Shown here: piece after piece, positions 1 through 5,788 of the stretch
Layout of the letters: each line of letters begins with the position of its first letter
Numbering within the stretch: the stretch's first letter is position 1
NCBI GenBank assembly: GCA_964483155.1
Contig: CAZAAC010000087.1
Location: 1 to 7,596, forward strand
Direction of reading: 5' to 3'
Source: JAAYYM01 sp964483155
Lineage (GTDB): Bacteria; Bacillota; Clostridia; Lachnospirales; Lachnospiraceae
DNA: 7,596 nucleotides
Notes under the pieces: model-generated
The model's database searches: none
Seen by the model: the letters and a program-made list of their open reading frames with translations, nothing else
What the model was told of the DNA's origin: nothing
Program-made: the position numbers and the translations under genes

Positions 1-551
1 AAGTCTTATATGAAGTAAATCCAAAAGTAGATGGAGAATGTTTTACTTTGGCAATTAGAATACCTTCATATGCCCAAAAAGAAATTATTATGTTAAATGG
101 CCAAAAAATAAATGTTAGCAAGTGTACGAAAGAGGGATATGCATATATAAAGAAAGAGTGGATAAAAAGTGATCAGGTAGAAGTAGTGTTTGATATGCCG
201 GTCAGAAAAATTTATACAAACACATTGGTACGCGAAAACATTAATTGTGTTGCACTTATGAGAGGCCCATTTGTTTACTGTTTTGAAGGAGTAGACAATG
301 GAGAAAATCTTCAGGAACTTCATATTCCGAAAGAAGGAAAGATTGAAGTGGGTGAGTATGAAGCGGATTTGCTAAATGGTATAGTAAAATTAGAAATGGA
401 AGGGATTCGTACTAGTTATCATGATAATTTGTATTATGAAGAAGCACCAACAAGAGATAAGACGATTTTAAAAGCAGTCCCCTATTATACATGGGGAAAT
501 AGAGGACTAAATCAGATGCGAGTGTGGATGCATGTGGATGGGAGCATATAG
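1..551 (+). CDS. GH127 (DUF1680) beta-L-arabinofuranosidase-like protein, C-terminal fragment
   Basis: The reading frame is open from the left edge (first full codon at 3) to TAG at 549-551, giving 182 residues of a longer protein. The pattern fits the C-terminal beta-sandwich part of GH127/DUF1680 glycoside hydrolases: an 'AIRIPSYA' strand, 'LNGQKI', 'GYAYIKKEW' followed by a short acidic turn, 'MRGPFVYCFEGVDN', and the terminal 'VPYYTWGNRGLNQMRVWM' block, which resembles the family's PY-WaNRG-MxVW ending. Characterised members release L-arabinofuranose from plant glycans or glycoproteins and use a zinc-bound cysteine and a glutamate. Those residues lie in the upstream alpha/alpha barrel, outside this window, so activity cannot be judged here. 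The fragment shows no internal stop or frameshift. An internal TTG at 48 is not a credible start because the frame and family homology continue to the edge. Family assignment is fairly sure; exact substrate is not. Confidence 0.82.
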   Translation, partial: VLYEVNPKVDGECFTLAIRIPSYAQKEIIMLNGQKINVSKCTKEGYAYIKKEWIKSDQVEVVFDMPVRKIYTNTLVRENINCVALMRGPFVYCFEGVDNGENLQELHIPKEGKIEVGEYEADLLNGIVKLEMEGIRTSYHDNLYYEEAPTRDKTILKAVPYYTWGNRGLNQMRVWMHVDGSI

Positions 552-578
552 TTTTAATAAAATAAATAGTATTTTAGA

Positions 579-607
579 TTTACTAACCTATAGAAGTGGT
601 ATAAAAT
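579..607 (+). promoter_or_regulatory. Putative sigma-A promoter for the MATE gene
   Basis: TTTACT (579-584) and TAAAAT (602-607) are 17 bp apart in the 89-nt gap after the GH127 stop and 33 nt before the MATE start. The match is 4/6 and 5/6 to consensus. AT-rich gaps give such matches by chance, so this is tentative. No clear terminator for the GH127 gene is visible in the gap. Confidence 0.35.
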
Positions 608-640
608 AAGCATAGTCATTTTTTGAAAGAAGGTTATTTT

Positions 641-1993
641 ATGACTAGGGATATGACTAGTGGAAAACCAATGAAGCTTATTTTGAGGTTTATGATACCA
701 TTACTTTTTGGTAATTTTTTTCAGCAAATGTATAATATTGCTGATTCAGTAATTGTTGGCAAATTTATTGGAATAGATGCATTGGCATCAGTAGGTGCCA
801 GTACATCTATTACTTTTCTAATTATTGGTTTTGTAACGGGAACCTGTAGTGGAATTGCGATACCGGTGGCACAGTATTTTGGTGCCAAGCAGAATTCTGA
901 TTTACGCAGATATGTCTTTAATGGTGCAGTGGTGGTGGTGGTTCTGGCAGTGATTACTACGGTGATGACCTGTTTGTTGTGTCGTAAGATTCTAATTTGG
1001 ATGAATACACCTACAAATATTCTGGAAGATGCTTATAAATATTTGATTGTAATTTTTATCGGAATACCATTTACTTTTTTATATAATATGCTGTCTGGTA
1101 TTATTCGTTCTCTAGGAGACAGCCGCACACCGTTTATTTTTTTGCTTATTTCAACAGTAATTAATATTTTGGGTGATTTATTGTTTATTCTTGTATTTCA
1201 TATGGGGGTTATGGGGGCAGGAATTGCAACAATTTCTGCACAGGCAATTTCAGGAATTCTTTGTTTGATTTATATGATGAAACATTTTAAAATATTAAAA
1301 ATGGAAAAAGAAGAATTGCAAGTGAAAGCAGAATATGTAAAGAAGCTGCTTTATTTTGGACTTCCAATGGGATTGCAGTTTTCAATTACTGCAATTGGTA
1401 GTATTATGTTGCAAAGTGCAATCAACGGACTTGGCGCAGTAATAGTTGCATCCTATGCAGCAGCAGTAAGAATAAAGCTGTTAATGATGTGCCCGTATGA
1501 TGCAATTGCAAATACAATGACTACCTTTGGTGGACAAAATTTGGGTGCAGGCAAAATCAACAGGATTAAAAAGGGACTCAAGGACAGCTTGCTATTAGGT
1601 ACTATATATGGAATTTTTGCAGGTATTATCTTATATTTTTTTGGTGGAATACTGCCAATGCTGTTTGTAGATAAAGAAAACATAGAGGTGTTAGCTAATA
1701 CACATCAGTATTTGAGAAGCATTGGTTATTTTTATGTAGCGCTCGCTTTTTTAAATATTTTGCGAAGTACAATTCAGGGAATAGGATACAGTTCGCTTGC
1801 TTTTTTTTCAGGCGTATTTGAAATGATAGCAAGAACCATAATGGCACTATTAGTAATTCCTGTGCTTGGATATACGGCCGCCTGTTTTACGGATCCTACA
1901 GCATGGATAGCCGCAATATTGTTTTTATTCCCACTATTTTTCCATATCATGAAGAAGCTGGAGAAACAGAAATGTGAAGCGGATCTTGAATAA
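641..1993 (+). CDS. MATE family multidrug/cation efflux transporter
   Basis: This 450-residue protein is the usual length for a MATE exporter, an integral membrane antiporter that expels drugs or organic cations using an H+ or Na+ gradient. It has about twelve hydrophobic segments in two MatE halves (roughly residues 15-180 and 235-400). The first half carries the typical 'PLLFGNFFQQMYNIADSVIVG' opening (cited here as a block at residues 19-39) and 'GIAIPVAQYFGAK'. The second half carries 'GLPMGLQFSITAIGS' and 'TTFGGQNLGAGK', which mirrors the first. The C-terminus is a short charged cytoplasmic tail. I chose ATG 641 rather than the in-frame TTG at 623 because AAGAAGG (627-633) sits 7 nt upstream of 641 and would lie inside the longer version. 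The sequence resembles the MepA/NorM-like group common in Clostridia; the substrate cannot be read from sequence. The ProX-like gene follows after 41 nt with no terminator between. Confidence 0.93.
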   Translation: MTRDMTSGKPMKLILRFMIPLLFGNFFQQMYNIADSVIVGKFIGIDALASVGASTSITFLIIGFVTGTCSGIAIPVAQYFGAKQNSDLRRYVFNGAVVVVVLAVITTVMTCLLCRKILIWMNTPTNILEDAYKYLIVIFIGIPFTFLYNMLSGIIRSLGDSRTPFIFLLISTVINILGDLLFILVFHMGVMGAGIATISAQAISGILCLIYMMKHFKILKMEKEELQVKAEYVKKLLYFGLPMGLQFSITAIGSIMLQSAINGLGAVIVASYAAAVRIKLLMMCPYDAIANTMTTFGGQNLGAGKINRIKKGLKDSLLLGTIYGIFAGIILYFFGGILPMLFVDKENIEVLANTHQYLRSIGYFYVALAFLNILRSTIQGIGYSSLAFFSGVFEMIARTIMALLVIPVLGYTAACFTDPTAWIAAILFLFPLFFHIMKKLEKQKCEADLE

Positions 1994-2034
1994 GGTAATA
2001 AAGAGGCAATTAAAATGGAATGAGGGTATTGGAA

Positions 2035-2523
2035 ATGGGAGAAACAACACAAGAAATTTTTGATTTATTAAATAGTAACCAAATAAAGTTTAAGTTCATG
2101 CAACATAAGGCAGCATATACTATTGAGGATTTATTGAAGCTTAGTTTGCCCGATGAGGAGGCTATTGCAAAAAATTTATTTATTAGAGATGATAAAAAGC
2201 AGAATTATTATTTGCTGGTGGTTTGTCAGGAAAAGATAGTTGATTTAAAGACATTAAAGGAAAGAATATGTTCAAGACGCCTTAGCTTTGCGTCTGAAGA
2301 GGATTTAAATTCTATTTTAGGGCTTTCTAAAGGTTCTGTAACTCCTTTAGGAATTATTCGTGATGAGGCGCGCAAAGTAAAAGTAATATTTGATCAAGCC
2401 TTTATCGATAAGCTGATTGGCATTCACCCAAATGAAAACACGGCAACAATATGGCTGGAGGTATCAGATTTAGTGAAAATAATTACGCAACATGGTAATT
2501 CCGTAGAATTTGTAGATATTTAG
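2035..2523 (+). CDS. proX: ProX/YbaK-type prolyl-tRNA editing deacylase
   Basis: This 162-residue cytoplasmic protein matches the free-standing YbaK/ProX editing domain, which hydrolyses mischarged tRNA(Pro), Ala-tRNA(Pro) in the ProX branch, in trans to prolyl-tRNA synthetase. Visible family blocks are 'AKNLFIRDDKKQNYYLLVV' (residues 45-63, with Lys46 in the conserved catalytic-lysine position), 'VDLKTL', 'RLSFASEEDL', 'GLSKGSVTPLGII' (96-108) and 'IHPNENTATIWL' (130-141). These are the hallmarks of the ProX/PrdX branch rather than of classic Cys-specific YbaK. ATG 2035 is preferred because GAGGG (2022-2026) lies 8 nt before it. An alternative ATG at 2020 adds five residues but has only AAAGAGG about 13 nt away. 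It probably shares a transcript with the MATE gene. No proline reductase genes are in the window, so a link to proline fermentation cannot be inferred. Substrate specificity is from family knowledge. Confidence 0.88.
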   Translation: MGETTQEIFDLLNSNQIKFKFMQHKAAYTIEDLLKLSLPDEEAIAKNLFIRDDKKQNYYLLVVCQEKIVDLKTLKERICSRRLSFASEEDLNSILGLSKGSVTPLGIIRDEARKVKVIFDQAFIDKLIGIHPNENTATIWLEVSDLVKIITQHGNSVEFVDI

Positions 2524-2551
2524 AATTATTTAAGAACATAGAAAAAACAGT

Positions 2552-2559
2552 TCACGTGA
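2552..2559. promoter_or_regulatory. TCACGTGA palindrome upstream of the transporter promoter
   Basis: A perfect 8-bp palindrome ends 10 bp before the -35 of the binding-protein promoter. Position suits an activator or repressor site, but it is short and could be chance. No second copy was found near another promoter in the window. Confidence 0.2.
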
Positions 2560-2569
2560 GGAAGGCAAC

Positions 2570-2598
2570 TTGACAAGAAAAGGGGCAATGACTATAAT
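2570..2598 (+). promoter_or_regulatory. Consensus sigma-A promoter of the amino acid ABC transporter
   Basis: TTGACA (2570-2575) and TATAAT (2593-2598) are both exact consensus hexamers at the optimal 17-bp spacing. The predicted transcription start is near 2605, giving a leader of about 95 nt before the ATG at 2700. It lies 46 nt after the ProX stop. A promoter this strong fits a binding-protein gene, which usually needs high expression. Sequence match is direct; use in vivo is inferred. Confidence 0.85.
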
Positions 2599-2613
2599 TA
2601 TGGGGATAGATGA

Positions 2614-2663
2614 GGCGAAAGACTATAATAACATGAAAGAACCGTTCAATTATAGCTTGCGCC
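2614..2663 (+). promoter_or_regulatory. Leader stem-loop in the 5' UTR of the binding-protein gene
   Basis: An imperfect inverted repeat forms a long hairpin. GGCG (2614-2617) pairs with CGCC (2660-2663), AAG (2619-2621) with CTT (2656-2658), and CTATAAT (2623-2629) with ATTATAG (2649-2655). There is one A/G mismatch and one bulged A, and an inner TGAA/TTCA (2634-2637/2645-2648) may extend the stem. It begins about 9 nt from the predicted RNA 5' end. A T5 run (2667-2671) lies 3 nt after the stem, so it could be an attenuator, an mRNA-stabilising 5' stem-loop, or a protein-binding site. It matches no riboswitch class I recognise and is too short for a T-box. Confidence 0.5.
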
Positions 2664-2699
2664 ATATTTTTATCAGAAAAAAACAGGAGGAGATTTATT

Positions 2700-3545
2700 A
2701 TGAAAAAAGCATTAGTTTTATTGCTATGTACAGCTTTAACATTTACGATGTTAACAGGCTGTGGAGCAACAAAAGAGGAAGCAACAGATGAGGTTGCAGC
2801 AGTAGAAGAAACAGAAGAAGTTGCAGCAGAAGAAGTTGCGGCAGAGGAGACAACAGAAGAAGCAGCAGATAAAACATGGATTATTGCAACAGATACAGTA
2901 TTCAAGCCTTTTGAATATACAAACGAGAATAACGAGTTTGTAGGTATCGACGTTGATATTCTTGCAGCAATAGCAGAAGATCAAGGCTTCGCATATGAAT
3001 TACAGAGTCTTGGATGGGATGCAGCAATTGCGGCAGTGCAGGCAGGACAGGCTGATGGTCTTATTGCAGGAGCTACAATTAAGCAGGAACGTGTTGACTC
3101 AGGCTGGATATTCTCAGAAGGATATTATGATGCTACACAGACATTTGTTGTAGGCGCAGATAGTACAATTGCTAGTTTTGAAGATCTTAAGGGTAAAAAT
3201 GTAGCAGTTAAGAATGGTACAGCTGGTGCTGACTTTGCAGATAGTCTGAAGGAACAGTATGGATTTACTGTAACTGTATTTGAAGATTCACCTACAATGT
3301 ATCAGGATGTTGTTCTTGGAAATAGTGTTGCTTGTGTTGAAGATACTCCGATTATGGCAGTTTCAATAAAAGAGGGTGAGCTTCCACTTATGATTCCAGA
3401 AGGAATGGAAAGCGAAGGCGCTCCATACGGATTTGCTATCATGGATGAAAATGATCAGGAATTACTTGATATGTTCAATGCAGGTCTTGTTAATATTAAG
3501 GCAGATGGAACATATGAGGCTATTCTTGACAAATATTTAAAGTAA
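2700..3545 (+). CDS. Polar amino acid ABC transporter substrate-binding lipoprotein
   Basis: This 281-residue extracellular lipoprotein captures an amino acid and delivers it to the membrane permease encoded downstream. A signal peptide with Lys-Lys and a hydrophobic core ends in the lipobox LTGC, with Cys21 as the lipidation site. Residues 26-57 form an Ala/Glu-rich linker with no basic residues and a tandem VAAEE repeat. From residue 59 comes a type II periplasmic-binding (SBP_bac_3) fold: 'DTVFKPFEY' (65-73), 'GIDVDILAAIA' (82-92), 'GATIKQERVD' (124-133, Arg131 in the usual carboxylate-binding position), 'VKNGTAGADFA' (170-180) and 'EDTPIMA' (214-220, Asp215 in the usual amino-group position). 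AGGAGG at 2685-2690 lies 9 nt before the ATG. The family covers glutamine, histidine, lysine/arginine and cystine binders, and I cannot assign the ligand. The fold call is firm. Confidence 0.94.
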   Translation: MKKALVLLLCTALTFTMLTGCGATKEEATDEVAAVEETEEVAAEEVAAEETTEEAADKTWIIATDTVFKPFEYTNENNEFVGIDVDILAAIAEDQGFAYELQSLGWDAAIAAVQAGQADGLIAGATIKQERVDSGWIFSEGYYDATQTFVVGADSTIASFEDLKGKNVAVKNGTAGADFADSLKEQYGFTVTVFEDSPTMYQDVVLGNSVACVEDTPIMAVSIKEGELPLMIPEGMESEGAPYGFAIMDENDQELLDMFNAGLVNIKADGTYEAILDKYLK

Positions 3546-3566
3546 TACCACTAAGATGTTGAATGC

Positions 3567-3608
3567 GAACGTGAGAGGCTTGCTATAGGTTTCTCACGTT
3601 CTTATTTT
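3567..3608 (+). terminator. Intercistronic hairpin/terminator after the binding-protein gene
   Basis: GAACGTGAGA (3567-3576) and TCTCACGTTC (3592-3601) form a perfect 10-bp stem with a 15-nt loop, followed directly by TTATTTT (3602-3608). It starts 21 nt after the binding-protein stop and 53 nt before the permease RBS region. Outer GTTGAA (3558-3563) and TTCAAC (3607-3612) can also pair, which would compete with release by sequestering the U-tract. Because no promoter is visible before the permease, it most likely works as a leaky terminator or a 3' stabiliser that keeps binding-protein mRNA in excess. Confidence 0.78.
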
Positions 3609-3653
3609 CAACCTACACAATGTATGAAGTAATGAATTGAGGAGAAGGAGTTT

Positions 3654-4322
3654 ATGGGCGCAATTATTCAATCATATGGTTCAATGCTTTTGACGGCACT
3701 GGGTAAGACACTATTACTTGCATTATTATCACTGATTTTTGCTATGATTATAGGTATGATTTTTGCATTGATGAATGTTGCTAAGAATCGTTCCTGTAAC
3801 TTTTTTGGAACTTTTTATGTGGATGCTGTTCGTGGTGTTCCACTTATTGTATTAGCATATTTTATATATTTTGGTGTACCTACTGCTGTTAAAATGATGG
3901 GAATACAGGATTTTAGATTGACGGCTTTACAAGCAGGCACAATTGCTCTTGCAATGAATTGTGGTGCATACATGGCCGAAATTATTCGAGCAGGAATTGG
4001 AAGCGTCGAAAAAGGACAGATGGAAGCCAGCAGAAGTCTGGGACTGAACTACGGAAAGAGTATGCGTCTTGTAGTACTACCACAGGCGATACGCACAATG
4101 ATTCCTTCTATTATCAATCAATTTATTATCACATTAAAAGACACCTCAATTTTATCAGTAATTGGTTTTCCAGAACTTACCAATATGGGAAAGACGATTA
4201 GTGGAAATACTTTTAAAAGCTTTGAGACATGGGCGATTGTAGGTGTTATGTATATGGTGGTGATTATAACACTTAGCAAAGTGGCAAAGAAGATTGAGAG
4301 GAGGGTAAACCGTGGAAAATAG
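3654..4322 (+). CDS. Polar amino acid ABC transporter permease (HisM/GlnP family)
   Basis: This 222-residue inner-membrane protein forms the translocation pore for the preceding binding protein and pairs with the following ATPase. Its length and about five hydrophobic segments are normal for the HEQRo-type amino acid permeases. Family marks are 'RGVPLIVLAYFIYFGVP' (60-76), the 'YMAEIIRAGIGSVEKGQ' stretch (106-122) and the EAA coupling loop 'GQMEASRSLGLNYGKS' (121-136) followed by 'VLPQAIRTMIPSI'. Only one permease gene is present, so the transporter probably uses a homodimer. ATG 3654 follows GAGGAGAAGGAG (3639-3650), with GAGGAG 9 nt upstream as the best placed Shine-Dalgarno core. Its last 11 nt overlap the ATPase start, which suggests translational coupling. 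The gene has no visible promoter of its own and probably depends on read-through of the hairpin at 3567-3608. Confidence 0.94.
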   Translation: MGAIIQSYGSMLLTALGKTLLLALLSLIFAMIIGMIFALMNVAKNRSCNFFGTFYVDAVRGVPLIVLAYFIYFGVPTAVKMMGIQDFRLTALQAGTIALAMNCGAYMAEIIRAGIGSVEKGQMEASRSLGLNYGKSMRLVVLPQAIRTMIPSIINQFIITLKDTSILSVIGFPELTNMGKTISGNTFKSFETWAIVGVMYMVVIITLSKVAKKIERRVNRGK

Positions 4323-5052
4323 GAAGGTTCAGATTCATGTAGAAAATTTGAAAAAGAACTTCGGAAAATTGGAAGTTTTAAAAGATATCAGTATTGATAT
4401 TATGGAAAGTGAAGTTGTTGTTCTTTTAGGACCTTCTGGAAGTGGGAAATCTACTTTTTTACGTTGCCTCAATCAATTAGAGACTGCCACGAGTGGAACC
4501 ATTATTATTGATGGAAAGAATATTACAGATAAACATACGGATATAAACAAAGTACGTGAAAATATAGGAATCGTTTTTCAACATTTTAATCTATTCCCAC
4601 ATAAAACTGTTTTGGAAAATCTTATGTTGGTTCCTGTAGAATTAAAAAAAATGACAAAAGAAGAAGCCAGAACAAAATGTATGCAATTGCTGAAACGTGT
4701 TGGATTAGAAGAAAAAGCAGACATTTACCCAGCCCAGCTTTCTGGCGGGCAGAAGCAAAGAGTGGCAATCGCAAGATCGCTCGCTATGAATCCAGATGTA
4801 ATGCTTTTTGATGAGCCTACCTCAGCACTTGATCCTGAGATGGTAGGTGAAGTACTTGCTGTTATGCAGGAGCTTGTGGCAGAGGGTATGACTATGGTAG
4901 TAGTAACCCATGAAATCGGATTTGCAAAAGAAGTAGCGGATAGAGTGGTATTTATGGATGCAGGTTATATAGTAGAGCAGGGTAGCCCTGAAGAGCTAAT
5001 TCATCATCCAAGGGAAGCCAGAACTATTGATTTTTTAAATAAAGTCTTATAA
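4312..5052 (+). CDS. Polar amino acid ABC transporter ATP-binding protein (GlnQ/HisP family)
   Basis: This 246-residue cytoplasmic ATPase powers the amino acid importer. All nucleotide-binding motifs are intact: Walker A GPSGSGKST (40-48), Q-loop 'VFQHFNLFPH' with Gln90, signature LSGGQKQR (143-150), Walker B 'VMLFDEPTSALDP' with catalytic Glu168, D-loop, and switch His200 in 'VVVTHEIGFA'. Length and the 'QGSPEELIHHP' C-terminal stretch are standard for the GlnQ/HisP/ArtP group. The start is GTG at 4312, inside the last codons of the permease. AGGAGG (4299-4304) lies 7 nt upstream and no ATG of similar quality is near. The next gene starts only 20 nt after its stop. Function as transporter ATPase is certain at family level; the amino acid carried is not known. 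Confidence 0.96.
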   Translation: MENRKVQIHVENLKKNFGKLEVLKDISIDIMESEVVVLLGPSGSGKSTFLRCLNQLETATSGTIIIDGKNITDKHTDINKVRENIGIVFQHFNLFPHKTVLENLMLVPVELKKMTKEEARTKCMQLLKRVGLEEKADIYPAQLSGGQKQRVAIARSLAMNPDVMLFDEPTSALDPEMVGEVLAVMQELVAEGMTMVVVTHEIGFAKEVADRVVFMDAGYIVEQGSPEELIHHPREARTIDFLNKVL

Positions 5053-5072
5053 TCAGTTTTGGAGGTCATCTT

Positions 5073-5654
5073 ATGAAAAAGATTATTACAATCAGTCGAG
5101 AATTTGGAGCAGGCGGCGGTGAAATTGGCAAAAAAGTTGCCAGAGCTCTAAATTATGAATATTTTGACAAGGAGCTCATATTAAAAGTCGCAAGAGAATC
5201 CAACGTGGATGTGGAGAGCATACTGAAGTGGGATGAAAAAGTGCCTATGGATTTTGGCTTTGCACAAAGTCTTTTTGATTTTTATAATAAACCTTTGAGC
5301 GAAAGACTTTTTGAAGTACAGCAGCAGATTATAAAGAAAATTGGGGAAAAAGGGAATTGTGTTATAGTTGGTCGAAATGCAAACACAATTTTAAAGGAAT
5401 TTGATAAAGGATTACATGTTTTTATATATGCAGATTCGAGTTGGCGTCTTGAGCGAATGAAGGACAGAATGCCTGATGCGACAGAATCAGAAATCAGTGA
5501 AGAGCTTAAGGCCATTGACAAAGCACGAAAAAAATACTGCGCTTACTATACGAATACGGAATTTGGTTATGCAGACTACTATGATATTTGTTTAAACACT
5601 TCGACGATAGGAATTGATATCTGTGCAGATATTGTTTGCAGGCTGGCAAAATAA
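5073..5654 (+). CDS. Cytidylate kinase-like family protein
   Basis: This 193-residue soluble protein belongs to the cytidylate-kinase-like (Cytidylate_kin2) group of P-loop proteins, common in Clostridia. It begins with 'ITISREFGAGGGEIGKKVA' (5-23), which aligns with the family's SREYGSGG-EIG-K nucleotide loop. It continues with 'YEYFDKELI' (28-36), 'CVIVGRNAN' (96-104) and 'IDKARKKYCAYYT' (148-160), the conserved D-R-Y-YY stretch of the family, and 'YDICLNTS' (170-177). The fold predicts nucleotide monophosphate phosphorylation, but it lacks the rest of a true Cmk and the substrate of this group is, to my knowledge, not established. GGAGG (5061-5065) sits 7 nt before the ATG. The 20-nt gap to the ATPase stop suggests it is the last gene of the transporter operon, although no functional link is evident. 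Confidence 0.88.
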   Translation: MKKIITISREFGAGGGEIGKKVARALNYEYFDKELILKVARESNVDVESILKWDEKVPMDFGFAQSLFDFYNKPLSERLFEVQQQIIKKIGEKGNCVIVGRNANTILKEFDKGLHVFIYADSSWRLERMKDRMPDATESEISEELKAIDKARKKYCAYYTNTEFGYADYYDICLNTSTIGIDICADIVCRLAK

Positions 5655-5717
5655 TTTAATATTGAGAGGAAAAGGTTTGCTGTTGATTACGGGTATGCTT
5701 TATAAAATTTGTTATCC

Positions 5718-5736
5718 TGCAAGTTAGGTGCTTGCA
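5718..5736. repeat. Inverted repeat TGCAAG-N7-CTTGCA
   Basis: A perfect 6-bp inverted repeat (5718-5723 and 5731-5736) with a 7-nt loop overlaps the -35 (5732-5737) of the tetR promoter and is followed by TTTATAT. It could be a second operator or a weak terminator for the kinase-like gene. The stem is short, so either role is uncertain. Confidence 0.3.
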
Positions 5737-5760
5737 TTTATATACCGAACGGTATATAAT
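5732..5760 (+). promoter_or_regulatory. Promoter of the tetR gene
   Basis: TTGCAT (5732-5737) and TATAAT (5755-5760) are 17 bp apart, matching consensus at 4/6 and 6/6. The predicted start is near 5767, leaving a short leader of about 22 nt before ATG 5789. The TetR-type palindrome fills the spacer and overlaps the -10, the usual geometry for repression by blocking RNA polymerase. Confidence 0.75.
5739..5758. promoter_or_regulatory. TetR-family operator O1 (autoregulatory site)
   Basis: Half-sites TATATACCG (5739-5747) and CGGTATATA (5750-5758) form a perfect palindrome around a central AA. Many TetR/AcrR regulators bind such CCG-NN-CGG-centred palindromes beside their own gene. The same half-sites recur before the GH13 gene at 6424-6443. 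Binding by the adjacent repressor is inferred from position and recurrence. Confidence 0.85.
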
Positions 5761-5788
5761 GTAACTAAATATGTGAGAGGAGAATTTG

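Noticed and set aside
623..640. TTG at 623 as the MATE start
   Set aside because: It lies upstream of and includes the clear AAGAAGG ribosome binding site, which is correctly spaced for ATG 641.
927..942. GTG repeat coding Val-Val-Val-Val-Val in the MATE gene
   Set aside because: It lies in a transmembrane segment where valine runs are ordinary; no evidence of phase variation.
2605..2699. Leader as a T-box or other known riboswitch
   Set aside because: At about 95 nt it is too short for a T-box, and no T-box sequence, S-box, lysine, glycine or other recognised core was seen.
2570..2791. Plus-strand 73-codon ORF over the leader as a possible leader peptide
   Set aside because: It begins at the -35 hexamer, so its start would not be transcribed. 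It overlaps the binding-protein start in another frame and has no family resemblance. A shorter version from ATG 2600 lies before the expected RNA start.
2552..2905. Minus-strand ORF coding a Ser/Ala/Val-rich protein
   Set aside because: It is the antisense shadow of the acidic repetitive linker and leader of the binding-protein gene; composition follows from GAA/GCA repeats on the other strand.
3959..4201. Plus-strand 80-codon ORF within the permease gene
   Set aside because: It is out of frame inside an intact, well-conserved permease, with no credible RBS or protein family.
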